Positions 1 through 5,046 of a stretch of 5,046 nt of DNA are shown one piece after another. A program made the position numbers and the translations under genes. The notes below the pieces were generated by a model. That model made no database searches. It was not told where the DNA came from and was given only the letters and a program-made list of their open reading frames with translations. This DNA is from Bacteroidales bacterium UBA1735 (GTDB taxonomy: Bacteria > Bacteroidota > Bacteroidia > Bacteroidales > Paludibacteraceae): NCBI GenBank assembly GCA_002315745.1, contig DCID01000048.1, positions 1 to 5,046 on the forward strand, given 5' to 3'. Within the stretch, counting starts at the first letter, position 1; each line of letters opens with the position of its first letter.

Positions 1-764
1 TAGTGATTCGCAATAACCACAAAGGTGAACTGATGGTAGTGGTGGTGTGGGGTGCGGAACCAGACCTTGCGCTCATGGCATATATTCGGGACACTTTCCC
101 TGAAATCATCAGCCTCCAATATGTGGTCAATACAAAGTTTAATGACACCATTGGAGACCTTGATATACAAGTCTTTGCGGGGCAGGATCATATTATGGAG
201 CAAATGGAGAACTTACAGTTCAAAGTGAGCCCTAAGTCTTTCTACCAGACCAATACCGAGCAGGCCTACGAACTATACAAAGTCGCGCGCGACTTCGCTC
301 AACTAACAGGAACAGAACTGGTCTTTGACCTCTATACCGGTACCGGAACGATAGCCAACTTCGTAGCACACCAATGTAAACAGGTGATTGGTATCGAGTA
401 TGTGCCCGAAGCCATCGAAGATGCCAAAGTGAATGCTCAACTCAACGGACTGAACAACACGTTGTTCTACGCAGGCGATATGAAGGATATACTCACCAAC
501 GATTTCATCGCCCAGCATGGCCGTCCCGATGTGATAATCACCGATCCACCCCGTGCAGGCATGCACGAGGATGTGATTAACGTCATCCTTAACGCTCAGC
601 CTAAGCGTATCGTGTATGTAAGTTGCAACCCGGCTACACAAGCACGCGACTTGGCATTGTTAGACAATGCATATCGGGTGAGCGCGGTTCAACCTGTGGA
701 CATGTTCCCCCATACGCAGCATGTGGAGAACGTAGTCCTACTAACCCGACGAAACAACCAATAG
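1..764 (+). CDS. rlmD: 23S rRNA (uracil-C5)-methyltransferase, RlmD/RumA family, 5'-truncated by window edge
   Basis: This enzyme transfers a methyl group from S-adenosylmethionine to C5 of a uracil in 23S rRNA (U1939 for E. coli RlmD). The frame is open to the left edge, and the 253 complete codons visible from base 3 are the C-terminal part of a family usually about 450-480 aa long. Numbering from base 3, I see the SAM-contacting Gln in FYQTNT (80-85), the SAM-binding motif FDLYTGTGTIA (108-118), DPPRAGMH (181-188), and the catalytic-cysteine motif YVSCNPATQARDL (205-217, nucleophile Cys208). The terminal motif PVDMFPHTQHVE (231-242) supplies the general-base Glu242. All key residues are intact, so the enzyme should be active. 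The missing N-terminal part would normally hold a TRAM domain and, in some members, an Fe-S cluster. The exact target uridine is inferred; an RlmCD-type dual specificity is possible. The gene converges on the SRP RNA, whose U-tract ends only about 5 bases from this stop codon. Confidence 0.95.
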   Translation, partial: VIRNNHKGELMVVVVWGAEPDLALMAYIRDTFPEIISLQYVVNTKFNDTIGDLDIQVFAGQDHIMEQMENLQFKVSPKSFYQTNTEQAYELYKVARDFAQLTGTELVFDLYTGTGTIANFVAHQCKQVIGIEYVPEAIEDAKVNAQLNGLNNTLFYAGDMKDILTNDFIAQHGRPDVIITDPPRAGMHEDVINVILNAQPKRIVYVSCNPATQARDLALLDNAYRVSAVQPVDMFPHTQHVENVVLLTRRNNQ

Positions 765-768
765 GCAT

Positions 769-802
769 AAAAAAAGGGTAGCGATCTGCATCGCACCGCT
801 AC
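769..802 (-). terminator. Intrinsic terminator at the 3' end of the SRP RNA
   Basis: On the minus strand the 3' end of the SRP RNA can form a local hairpin, GTAGCG (802-797) with CGCTAC (783-778). An alternative is GCGAT/ATCGC around a GCAG loop (794-781). Either is followed by CCC and seven T residues (775-769). A hairpin plus U-tract is a standard Rho-independent terminator. The arms overlap the mature closing stem of the RNA. The T-run lies only a few bases from the rlmD stop codon on the opposite strand. Confidence 0.7.
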
Positions 803-871
803 AACCTCCTACCCTTGCTTCGGTCAAGACCTGGGGGAATTAAAAGGGAGCTGGTCGTACAGGACTACCCT
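776..871 (-). ncRNA. ffs: Small signal recognition particle RNA (4.5S-type SRP RNA)
   Basis: This is the RNA scaffold of the bacterial SRP. It binds Ffh and the receptor FtsY to target nascent membrane proteins. On the minus strand, bases 832-816 read AGGTC-TTGACC-GAAGCA. This matches the conserved domain IV core (AGGTC, six-base apical region, GAAGCA) with the same spacing as E. coli 4.5S RNA. The flanks fold into one long hairpin: CCCC pairs with GGGT next to the core, CTCC with GGAG, ACGAC with GTTGT, and the outermost GGGTAG (5') with CTACCC (3'). The apical loop reads UGAC/UUGACC instead of the common GGAA, resembling the URRC class. A consensus promoter lies upstream and a T-run follows the 3' arm. 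With the promoter-predicted start near 885, the primary transcript would be about 110 nt; the folded core is 96 nt. The identification rests on motif and fold, not on a covariance-model score. Confidence 0.9.
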
Positions 872-890
872 ATGATTCTGAAATCGGGTG

Positions 891-922
891 CAAAAGTACT
901 AAAAATATTTGGAACTACCAAA
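891..922 (-). promoter_or_regulatory. Bacteroidota-type sigma-ABfr promoter for the SRP RNA
   Basis: Read on the minus strand, the -33 element TTTG (922-919) is followed by exactly 20 bases and then the -7 element TACTTTTG (898-891). This matches the Bacteroidota housekeeping consensus TTTG-N19-21-TAnnTTTG. The predicted transcription start is about base 884-886, some 14 bases upstream of the folded SRP RNA core. The promoter sits between two divergent genes, and its -33 element is only 14 bases from the helicase start codon. Confidence 0.8.
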
Positions 923-950
923 TTTTTAGCTTAAAAATGCTAAAAAATTT
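920..950. repeat. AT-rich inverted repeat enclosing the helicase start codon
   Basis: AAATTTTTAGC (920-930) is the reverse complement of GCTAAAAAATTT (939-950) apart from one extra A. The uninterrupted part is eight base pairs, TTTTTAGC with GCTAAAAA, around an eight-base loop (931-938). The helicase ATG (937-939) straddles the loop and the right arm, and the left arm overlaps the -33 element of the opposing SRP RNA promoter. It could be an operator, a weak mRNA hairpin or chance in an AT-rich spacer; the symmetry itself is directly visible. Confidence 0.5.
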
Positions 951-2319
951 TATCATATCACGCATAAAAGCCGAATTACCCTTCGAACCGAACGAAGAAA
1001 AGATCGTTCTTTTAGACCAATTGGGTGACTTTATCATCGACCACGAGCGACGTAAATGTTTCGTTCTTAAAGGTTATGCAGGTACAGGTAAAACGAGTGT
1101 GGTCAGTGCCCTTGTGAGGGCATTGGAGAAGATGCAGCAACCGGCTGTGTTATTAGCTCCTACAGGTCGGGCAGCGAAAGTATTATCCCGTTATTCAGGT
1201 TATCCAGCATTTACGATTCACAAATGGATATACCGACAGGATTCTGCCCTGCAAGAGACTTTTTCGTTGGCGGATAACAAGTTTGTACGCACCCTTTTTA
1301 TCGTGGATGAAGCGAGTATGATCTCCGCACAAAGAGATAACGACACATTCGGAACAGGAAGCCTTTTAGATGACCTTATTCGGTACGTCTATTCAGGTGA
1401 AGGATGTGCGCTTTTACTCTTGGGCGATGACGCCCAGTTGCCGCCTGTCGGCAGTGTAGAGAGCATGGCACTAGACCCCGATTACCTCAGCGGTTTTCAA
1501 CTACAAGTAAGGTCTTTTTGCCTCACGCAAGTAGCACGACAAGCCCTTGATTCGGGGATATTACGCAATGCCACCGCCTTGCGCAACCAATTGGAGCAAA
1601 CGAACGAGTTTGAGGTGGAAAAAGCCGACGATATACAGACTATCAATGGGACAAATTTCTTGGAACTACTCGAACGCGCATACCAAGAAGTAGGGGAAGA
1701 AGAGACACTTATCCTCACTCGCAGTAACAAGCGCACGAACCTCTATAATCAAGGTATTCGTACCCGCATCTTGTGGCGCGAGGATAGACTCAATAATGGC
1801 GATCGACTGATGGTAAGTAAGAATAATTATTATTGGGCAAAAGACTACGAAAACTTACCATTTATCGCTAACGGAGACATCATAGAGATCACCCGTCTTC
1901 GACGCGAGAGGGAACTATATGGTTTTACGTTCGTTGATGCGTCCATACGGTTTGTAGACTACGACTGGGAAGTAGATACCATCCTTTGGATGGATACCCT
2001 TTATACAGATTCACCAGAGGTGAGTTATAAGTTGCAACGGCAACTCTATGACGCGATTGCGGAAGACTACCCAGAGGTGAAGAACCGACGCGACTTGAAT
2101 AAACTCATCCGAGATAACGAGTATTATAATGCTCTACAAGTGCGTTTTGCCTATGCTATCACTTGTCACAAGGCACAAGGAGGACAATGGAAACGGGTCT
2201 TTATAGATCGCGGTTGGACACCACCCGACAAGGTCAAGTCTGCTCAAGATATAAAGGAAGATAAACGATGGTTATACACAGCGCTCACCCGCGCTACAGA
2301 ACAAATATACATGCTATGA
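937..2319 (+). CDS. SF1B RecD/Dda-like DNA helicase (AAA_30 / UvrD_C_2 type ATPase)
   Basis: This is an ATP-dependent helicase related to RecD and phage Dda, expected to translocate 5'-3' on single-stranded DNA in the cytoplasm. All helicase motifs are present in order over 460 aa: Walker A GYAGTGKTS (46-54), motif Ia LLAPTGRAAKVLS (72-84), Walker B VDEASM (123-128), motif III GDDAQLPPVG (163-172), motif IV LTRSNKRTN (260-268), motif V YAITCHKAQGGQW (406-418) and motif VI WLYTALTRATEQIYM (445-459). About 135 residues separate motifs IV and V, probably the accessory 2B/SH3-like region. It lacks the long N-terminal domain of RecD2 and there is no recB/recC nearby, so it is a stand-alone helicase. 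The ATG at 937 is used because no other ATG precedes the Walker A region. No Shine-Dalgarno is seen, only the A-rich AGCTTAAAA. Its stop overlaps the murI start. The specific cellular role is unknown; repair or recombination is inferred. I found no clear plus-strand promoter upstream. Confidence 0.92.
   Translation: MLKNFIISRIKAELPFEPNEEKIVLLDQLGDFIIDHERRKCFVLKGYAGTGKTSVVSALVRALEKMQQPAVLLAPTGRAAKVLSRYSGYPAFTIHKWIYRQDSALQETFSLADNKFVRTLFIVDEASMISAQRDNDTFGTGSLLDDLIRYVYSGEGCALLLLGDDAQLPPVGSVESMALDPDYLSGFQLQVRSFCLTQVARQALDSGILRNATALRNQLEQTNEFEVEKADDIQTINGTNFLELLERAYQEVGEEETLILTRSNKRTNLYNQGIRTRILWREDRLNNGDRLMVSKNNYYWAKDYENLPFIANGDIIEITRLRRERELYGFTFVDASIRFVDYDWEVDTILWMDTLYTDSPEVSYKLQRQLYDAIAEDYPEVKNRRDLNKLIRDNEYYNALQVRFAYAITCHKAQGGQWKRVFIDRGWTPPDKVKSAQDIKEDKRWLYTALTRATEQIYML
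2316..2319 (+). promoter_or_regulatory. ATGA start/stop overlap between helicase and murI
   Basis: The murI ATG (2316-2318) overlaps the helicase TGA stop (2317-2319). Such four-base overlaps usually mean a shared transcript and re-initiation by the terminating ribosome. No Shine-Dalgarno sequence precedes this ATG, which makes coupling more plausible. The coupling itself is inferred. Confidence 0.75.
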
Positions 2320-3146
2320 AAATTGGAGTTTTTGACAGTGGTTATGGCGGACTCACTATACTGAGTAAGATTCGTCAGCAGTTACCTCAATACGATTATC
2401 TCTATTTAGGAGATAATGCCCGTGCACCATACGGAACGCGCTCGTTTGAAGTCATTTATGAATATACATGGCAGGCAGTCAACTGGCTCTTTGAGCAAGG
2501 CTGCCGATTGGTTATTATTGCTTGTAACACAGCTTCCGCCAAGGCATTGCGCACCATTCAGATGCACAATATTGACCCTACCACGCAGCGTGTTTTAGGA
2601 GTCATTCGCCCCACCGTAGAGGCCGTTCCTGCCATCACCCAAAACGGACATATTGGCATCCTTGCCACTCCTGGTACCGTTGCCTCTAATAGTTATGTCC
2701 TCGAACTCGAAAAAACCTGCAACCTGTCACCTGCCCCCTGCAACCTGAAAATTACCCAGCACCCCTGCCCCATGTGGGTACCTCTCATCGAAGCGGGAGA
2801 ACAACAAACGGATGGAGCAACCTATTTCATTCATCAGGACTTAGACGAACTGCTCGCCCAAGACCCTCTCATTGACACTATCATCTTGGGATGCACCCAT
2901 TATCCGCTGATCCAAGACCAGATTGATCAGTATCTCGCAGGACGCGGCATACGAACCATTGCGCAAGGCGAGATTGTGGCACAAAGTTTAGAGGATTACC
3001 TAACACGCCACACAGACATCCGTGAGGTACTTTCTACCGACGGCACCTGCACCTATTTCACCACCGAATCTGCCACTAAGTTTCAATCCTCCGCCAGTCG
3101 TTTCCTCCAAGCCGACATCGCCGCCCAACACGTGGAGTTGCCGTAA
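2316..3146 (+). CDS. murI: Glutamate racemase
   Basis: This enzyme interconverts L- and D-glutamate without a cofactor, providing the D-glutamate that MurD adds to the peptidoglycan stem peptide in the cytoplasm. The product is 276 aa, normal for the family (about 255-290). It begins with the hallmark GVFDSGYGGLT (4-14, Asp7 active site). It has both catalytic cysteines: Cys70 in IIACNTASA (67-75) and Cys193 in LGCTHYPLI (191-199), with His195 alongside. GVIRPT (95-100) and CPMWVPLIEAGE (151-162) are also typical. The ATG at 2316 overlaps the helicase stop as ATGA. An in-frame upstream ATG at 2268 would add 16 unrelated residues and is not favoured. Residues 134-150 (TCNLSPAPCNL and after) are encoded largely by a heptanucleotide tandem repeat and seem a few residues longer than in other Bacteroidales MurI sequences I recall. 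The gene probably shares an mRNA with the helicase. Confidence 0.96.
   Translation: MKIGVFDSGYGGLTILSKIRQQLPQYDYLYLGDNARAPYGTRSFEVIYEYTWQAVNWLFEQGCRLVIIACNTASAKALRTIQMHNIDPTTQRVLGVIRPTVEAVPAITQNGHIGILATPGTVASNSYVLELEKTCNLSPAPCNLKITQHPCPMWVPLIEAGEQQTDGATYFIHQDLDELLAQDPLIDTIILGCTHYPLIQDQIDQYLAGRGIRTIAQGEIVAQSLEDYLTRHTDIREVLSTDGTCTYFTTESATKFQSSASRFLQADIAAQHVELP
2716..2750 (+). repeat. Five-unit heptanucleotide tandem repeat (CCTGNNN) inside murI
   Basis: Five consecutive 7-base units all begin with CCTG: CCTGCAA (2716), CCTGTCA (2723), CCTGCCC (2730), CCTGCAA (2737) and CCTGAAA (2744). Units one and four are identical, so CCTGCAACCTG recurs exactly 21 bases apart and encodes CNL twice (C-N-L-S-P-A-P, then C-N-L). 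Seven is not a multiple of three, so loss or gain of one unit would frameshift murI, while three units equal seven residues. The repeat lies between the SYVLELEK and CPMWVPL segments, probably a surface loop. Confidence 0.85.
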
Positions 3147-3155
3147 ATATCACTT

Positions 3156-3176
3156 TTTTGTTACTATTTTGTTACT
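3156..3176 (+). repeat. Direct repeat TTTTGTTACT upstream of the sdh promoter
   Basis: TTTTGTTACT occurs at 3156-3165 and again at 3167-3176, an 11-base period of about one helical turn, ending four bases before the -33 element. The position would suit a regulator-binding site or an UP-like element, but no known motif is recognised. Confidence 0.4.
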
Positions 3177-3180
3177 TTTA

Positions 3181-3212
3181 TTTGCGTATGTCAAAAAAAA
3201 GTTGTACCTTTG
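3181..3212 (+). promoter_or_regulatory. Bacteroidota-type promoter for the sdhC-sdhA operon
   Basis: The -33 element TTTG (3181-3184) is followed by 20 bases including an A8 run (3193-3200), then the -7 element TACCTTTG (3205-3212). This is a full match to TTTG-N19-21-TAnnTTTG with the same 20-base spacer as the SRP RNA promoter in this window. The predicted start is about 3217-3219, giving a 5' leader of roughly 67 bases before sdhC. Two TTTTGTTACT direct repeats (3156-3165 and 3167-3176) lie just upstream. Confidence 0.85.
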
Positions 3213-3244
3213 CGCGCTATTTCTAAGTAGCGCGCTTGCGCGCG
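3212..3244. repeat. GC-rich palindromic element at the sdhC transcription start
   Basis: GCGCGCTA (3212-3219) and TAGCGCGC (3228-3235) form a perfect eight-base inverted repeat around an eight-base spacer. A third GCGCGC (3238-3243) lies two bases further on. Because GCGCGC is self-complementary, each copy can pair with either other copy. The first copy overlaps the end of the -7 box and the predicted start, so RNA may contain only the second and third. No T-run follows directly, so it is not a standard terminator. Operator or 5'-leader structure are both possible. Confidence 0.6.
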
Positions 3245-3285
3245 ATAAGAGAGCACAATATATGTTTAACAAAATTATATAAATT

Positions 3286-3993
3286 ATGTGGTTAAAAGAT
3301 TCATCCATTGGCCGTAAGTTTATCATGTCGATAACTGGCCTCTTTCTGGTTCTTTTCCTGCTCTTCCACGGATCGATGAACATCTGTTTGGTCATCGACG
3401 ACCTGTTCGGAACAGCAGGTTACAACTGGATCTGCGAAATGCTTGGTGCTAACTGGTATGCCATCGCAGGCACACTCGTTTTAGCATTAGGCGTAGTTGT
3501 TCACTTCTGTTATGCGTTCTACCTGACCATTCAGAATCGTCGCGCACGCGGTAACGACCGCTATGCCATCGAGGCTCGTCAGGAAGGCGTGGACTGGGCA
3601 TCGAAGAACATGCTCGTGCTCGGTATCATCGTCATTGGCTTCCTCTGCCTCCACCTCTACAACATGTGGTGGAAGATGCAGTTTGCCGAACTGACTGGTA
3701 TCCAGACCTCTATGTTCGACCCCGCTGATGGTAGCGCGATTGTAAAAACGCTCTTCACCGACGGCGTAGCAGGTATTATCTACTGCTTACTGTACCTCGT
3801 ATGGTTAGTCGCTCTGTGGTTCCACCTCAGTCACGGCGTATGGTCTGCTCTCCAAACACTCGGTTGGAGCAACCTCATTTGGCTCAAACGAATCAAAGTG
3901 ATTGGTACGATTTTTGCTACCATCACGGTAGGACTCTTCATGGTAGTCGTTGTTTATTTCTTAGGAGTAAACATCGGCACGATGATAGGATAA
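3286..3993 (+). CDS. sdhC: Succinate dehydrogenase/fumarate reductase, cytochrome b558 membrane subunit
   Basis: This is the membrane anchor of the complex II-type enzyme. It carries heme b and exchanges electrons with the quinone pool, probably menaquinone. The 235-aa protein has five hydrophobic segments, roughly residues 12-32, 56-82, 107-128, 160-186 and 204-228, as expected for the single-subunit diheme cytochrome b558 family. Histidines suited to heme ligation fall in four of them: His28 (LLFHGSMN), His73 (VVHFCYAF), His123 (CLHLYNMW) and His180 or His183 (LWFHLSHGVWSALQ). This mirrors the Wolinella FrdC ligand pattern; the assignments are by analogy. The ATG at 3286 begins MWLKDSSIGRK, a typical start for the family. 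There is no Shine-Dalgarno, only an AT-rich leader. sdhA follows after 37 bases, so the two genes should be cotranscribed from the promoter at 3181-3212. In anaerobic Bacteroidales this complex works mainly as fumarate reductase in succinate formation; the direction cannot be told from sequence. Confidence 0.95.
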   Translation: MWLKDSSIGRKFIMSITGLFLVLFLLFHGSMNICLVIDDLFGTAGYNWICEMLGANWYAIAGTLVLALGVVVHFCYAFYLTIQNRRARGNDRYAIEARQEGVDWASKNMLVLGIIVIGFLCLHLYNMWWKMQFAELTGIQTSMFDPADGSAIVKTLFTDGVAGIIYCLLYLVWLVALWFHLSHGVWSALQTLGWSNLIWLKRIKVIGTIFATITVGLFMVVVVYFLGVNIGTMIG

Positions 3994-4026
3994 TTTTCAA
4001 ATTTTCAAATTTTCAAATTATTTGAA
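3994..4026 (+). repeat. Triple TTTTCAAA tandem repeat with adjoining inverted repeat before sdhA
   Basis: Three perfect copies of TTTTCAAA lie head to tail (3994-4001, 4002-4009, 4010-4017), starting at the base after the sdhC stop. The last copy also forms a seven-base inverted repeat, TTCAAAT (4012-4018) with ATTTGAA (4020-4026), ending four bases before the sdhA ATG. The tract fills nearly the whole 37-base spacer. Possible roles are an AT-rich ribosome-access region, a protein site or a slippage-prone microsatellite; none is shown by sequence alone. Confidence 0.8.
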
Positions 4027-4030
4027 TATT

Positions 4031-5046
4031 ATGGCAACAAAAAAACAAGATACAAAGGTGATCACGCCCGAGATGGCGAAGATTCCTGCTGGTCCATTGG
4101 AGCTCAAATGGACGAACTATAAGAACCATCAGAAACTGGTTAACCCCGCCAACAAACGTCGTTTGGACGTGATTGTGGTAGGTACAGGTTTGGCTGGTGC
4201 GAGTGCTGCTGCTTCGCTCGCAGAACTCGGATTCAACGTACTCAATTTCTGCATCCAAGATAGCCCCCGCCGTGCACACTCTATTGCAGCACAGGGCGGT
4301 ATCAATGCAGCCAAGAACTATCAAAACGATGGTGACTCCATCTATCGTCTCTACTACGACACGATCAAGGGTGGCGACTACCGCGCTCGCGAAGCGAACG
4401 TCTATCGTTTAGCGGAAGTAAGTAATAACATCATCGACCAATGCGTAGCACAAGGCGTACCTTTCGCTCGCGAATATGGCGGACTGCTGGATAACCGTTC
4501 CTTCGGTGGCGCACAAGTGAGCCGTACTTTCTACGCCAAGGGTCAAACCGGTCAGCAACTGCTGCTCGGCGCTTATTCCGCCCTCAGCCGTCAGATCGGA
4601 AAAGGTAAAGTGAAGATGTATAACCGTCATGAGATGCTTGACATCGTCATGGTTAAGGATGCCAACGGCGAAGAGCGTGCACGCGGTATCATCGCACGTA
4701 ACCTCGTCACAGGTCGCATTGAGCGTTTCTTCGGCCATGCCGTGGTTATTGCTTCGGGTGGTTATGGTAACACGTTCTTCCTGTCCACCAACGCCATGGC
4801 AAGTAATGGTTCAGCTGCTATGCAGATGTACCGTCATGGTGCGTACTTCGCTAACCCCTGCTACGCACAGATTCACCCCACCTGTATTCCTAAGCATGGT
4901 GATTTCCAATCCAAACTGACCCTCATGTCCGAGTCTCTCCGTAACGATGGTCGTATCTGGGTTCCTAAGAAACTGGAAGATGCTAAAAAACTGCAAGCAG
5001 GTGAGATCAAGGGACGCGATATCCCCGAAGAGGATCGTGACTACTA
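4031..5046 (+). CDS. sdhA: Succinate dehydrogenase/fumarate reductase flavoprotein subunit, 3'-truncated by window edge
   Basis: This is the catalytic subunit that interconverts succinate and fumarate using covalently bound FAD on the cytoplasmic face of the membrane. The frame is open from the ATG at 4031 to the window end, giving 338 complete codons, about half of the usual 640-660 aa for this type. The N-terminal extension (about 1-44) is followed by the Rossmann FAD motif VIVVGTGLAGASAA (47-60). The flavin-attachment motif AHSIAAQGGINAA (82-94) follows, with His83 as the expected covalent FAD ligand. Then come SGGYGNTF (242-249), QIHPT (280-284, His282) and LMSESLRNDGR (298-308, Arg304), matching substrate-contacting residues of E. 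coli SdhA/FrdA. It follows sdhC after a repeat-filled 37-base spacer and should act with SdhC and an Fe-S subunit (sdhB) expected just past the right edge. No Shine-Dalgarno is visible before the ATG. The identity is secure; sdhA versus frdA naming is arbitrary here. Confidence 0.97.
   Translation, partial: MATKKQDTKVITPEMAKIPAGPLELKWTNYKNHQKLVNPANKRRLDVIVVGTGLAGASAAASLAELGFNVLNFCIQDSPRRAHSIAAQGGINAAKNYQNDGDSIYRLYYDTIKGGDYRAREANVYRLAEVSNNIIDQCVAQGVPFAREYGGLLDNRSFGGAQVSRTFYAKGQTGQQLLLGAYSALSRQIGKGKVKMYNRHEMLDIVMVKDANGEERARGIIARNLVTGRIERFFGHAVVIASGGYGNTFFLSTNAMASNGSAAMQMYRHGAYFANPCYAQIHPTCIPKHGDFQSKLTLMSESLRNDGRIWVPKKLEDAKKLQAGEIKGRDIPEEDRDY

Noticed and set aside
3..5. GTG at base 3 as the start codon of rlmD
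   Set aside because: The frame is open to the left edge and the visible part lacks the N-terminal half of the family, so this GTG is almost certainly an internal valine.
303..641. 112-codon minus-strand open frame inside rlmD
   Set aside because: It is antisense to a well-conserved methyltransferase domain and its translation resembles no protein I recognise, so it is a shadow frame.
776..871. Structured minus-strand element as a tRNA or a riboswitch for the helicase
   Set aside because: It has no cloverleaf or CCA arm, it is transcribed away from the helicase, and the AGGTC/GAAGCA core with the long hairpin fits SRP RNA.
2268..2315. Longer murI reading frame starting at the ATG at 2268
   Set aside because: It would run through the helicase motif VI coding region and add 16 residues with no family resemblance. 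MurI proteins start right before the VFDSGxGG motif, which fits the ATG at 2316.
3212..3244. The GCGCGC hairpins as the murI terminator
   Set aside because: They lie downstream of a full consensus promoter and have no T-run immediately after on either strand in the right place, so a start-site or leader element fits better.
3262..3282. Six-codon leader peptide (MFNKII) before sdhC
   Set aside because: The ATG and stop are in an AT-rich leader where such short frames arise by chance. It has no run of regulatory codons and no following attenuator hairpin.
3994..4017. The TTTTCAAA units as a CRISPR-like array
   Set aside because: The units are 8 bases with no spacers and no cas genes are near. 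It is a plain microsatellite-type tandem repeat.

Overview
The window looks like a chromosomal segment of a Bacteroidota genome, most likely order Bacteroidales. Four signs point there. Two promoters match the Bacteroidota consensus TTTG-N20-TAnnTTTG. None of the four visible start codons has a Shine-Dalgarno box; A/T-rich leaders stand in its place. The respiratory operon runs in the order cytochrome b558-type sdhC, then sdhA. The proteins also read like Bacteroidales versions of their families. I cannot name the genus.

Layout, left to right. At 1-764 (+) lies the 3' half of a 23S rRNA m5U methyltransferase (rlmD), cut by the window edge. At 776-871 on the minus strand, convergent with rlmD, is the small signal recognition particle RNA (4.5S type, ffs). 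It has its own promoter (891-922) and a U-tract terminator abutting the rlmD end. Divergent from it is a 460-aa superfamily 1B (RecD/Dda-like) helicase at 937-2319 (+). It overlaps by four bases (ATGA) with murI, glutamate racemase, at 2316-3146 (+). A 139-base gap carries a strong-looking promoter and a GC-rich palindromic leader. It precedes the succinate dehydrogenase/fumarate reductase genes: sdhC (3286-3993) and the first half of sdhA (4031 to the window end).

Functionally this is mostly housekeeping: rRNA modification, protein targeting, DNA helicase work, peptidoglycan D-glutamate supply, and the complex II-type enzyme. SdhC and SdhA belong to one membrane complex. The iron-sulfur subunit sdhB is expected just beyond the right edge. 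The other genes have no obvious pathway link, although the helicase-murI overlap suggests shared transcription and translational coupling.

I see no evidence for a previously undescribed multi-gene system. The features most worth a second look are small: a five-unit heptanucleotide tandem repeat inside murI, an SRP RNA whose 3' end can fold two ways, an inverted repeat enclosing the helicase start codon, a triple GCGCGC palindrome at the sdhC transcription start, and a triple TTTTCAAA repeat just before sdhA.
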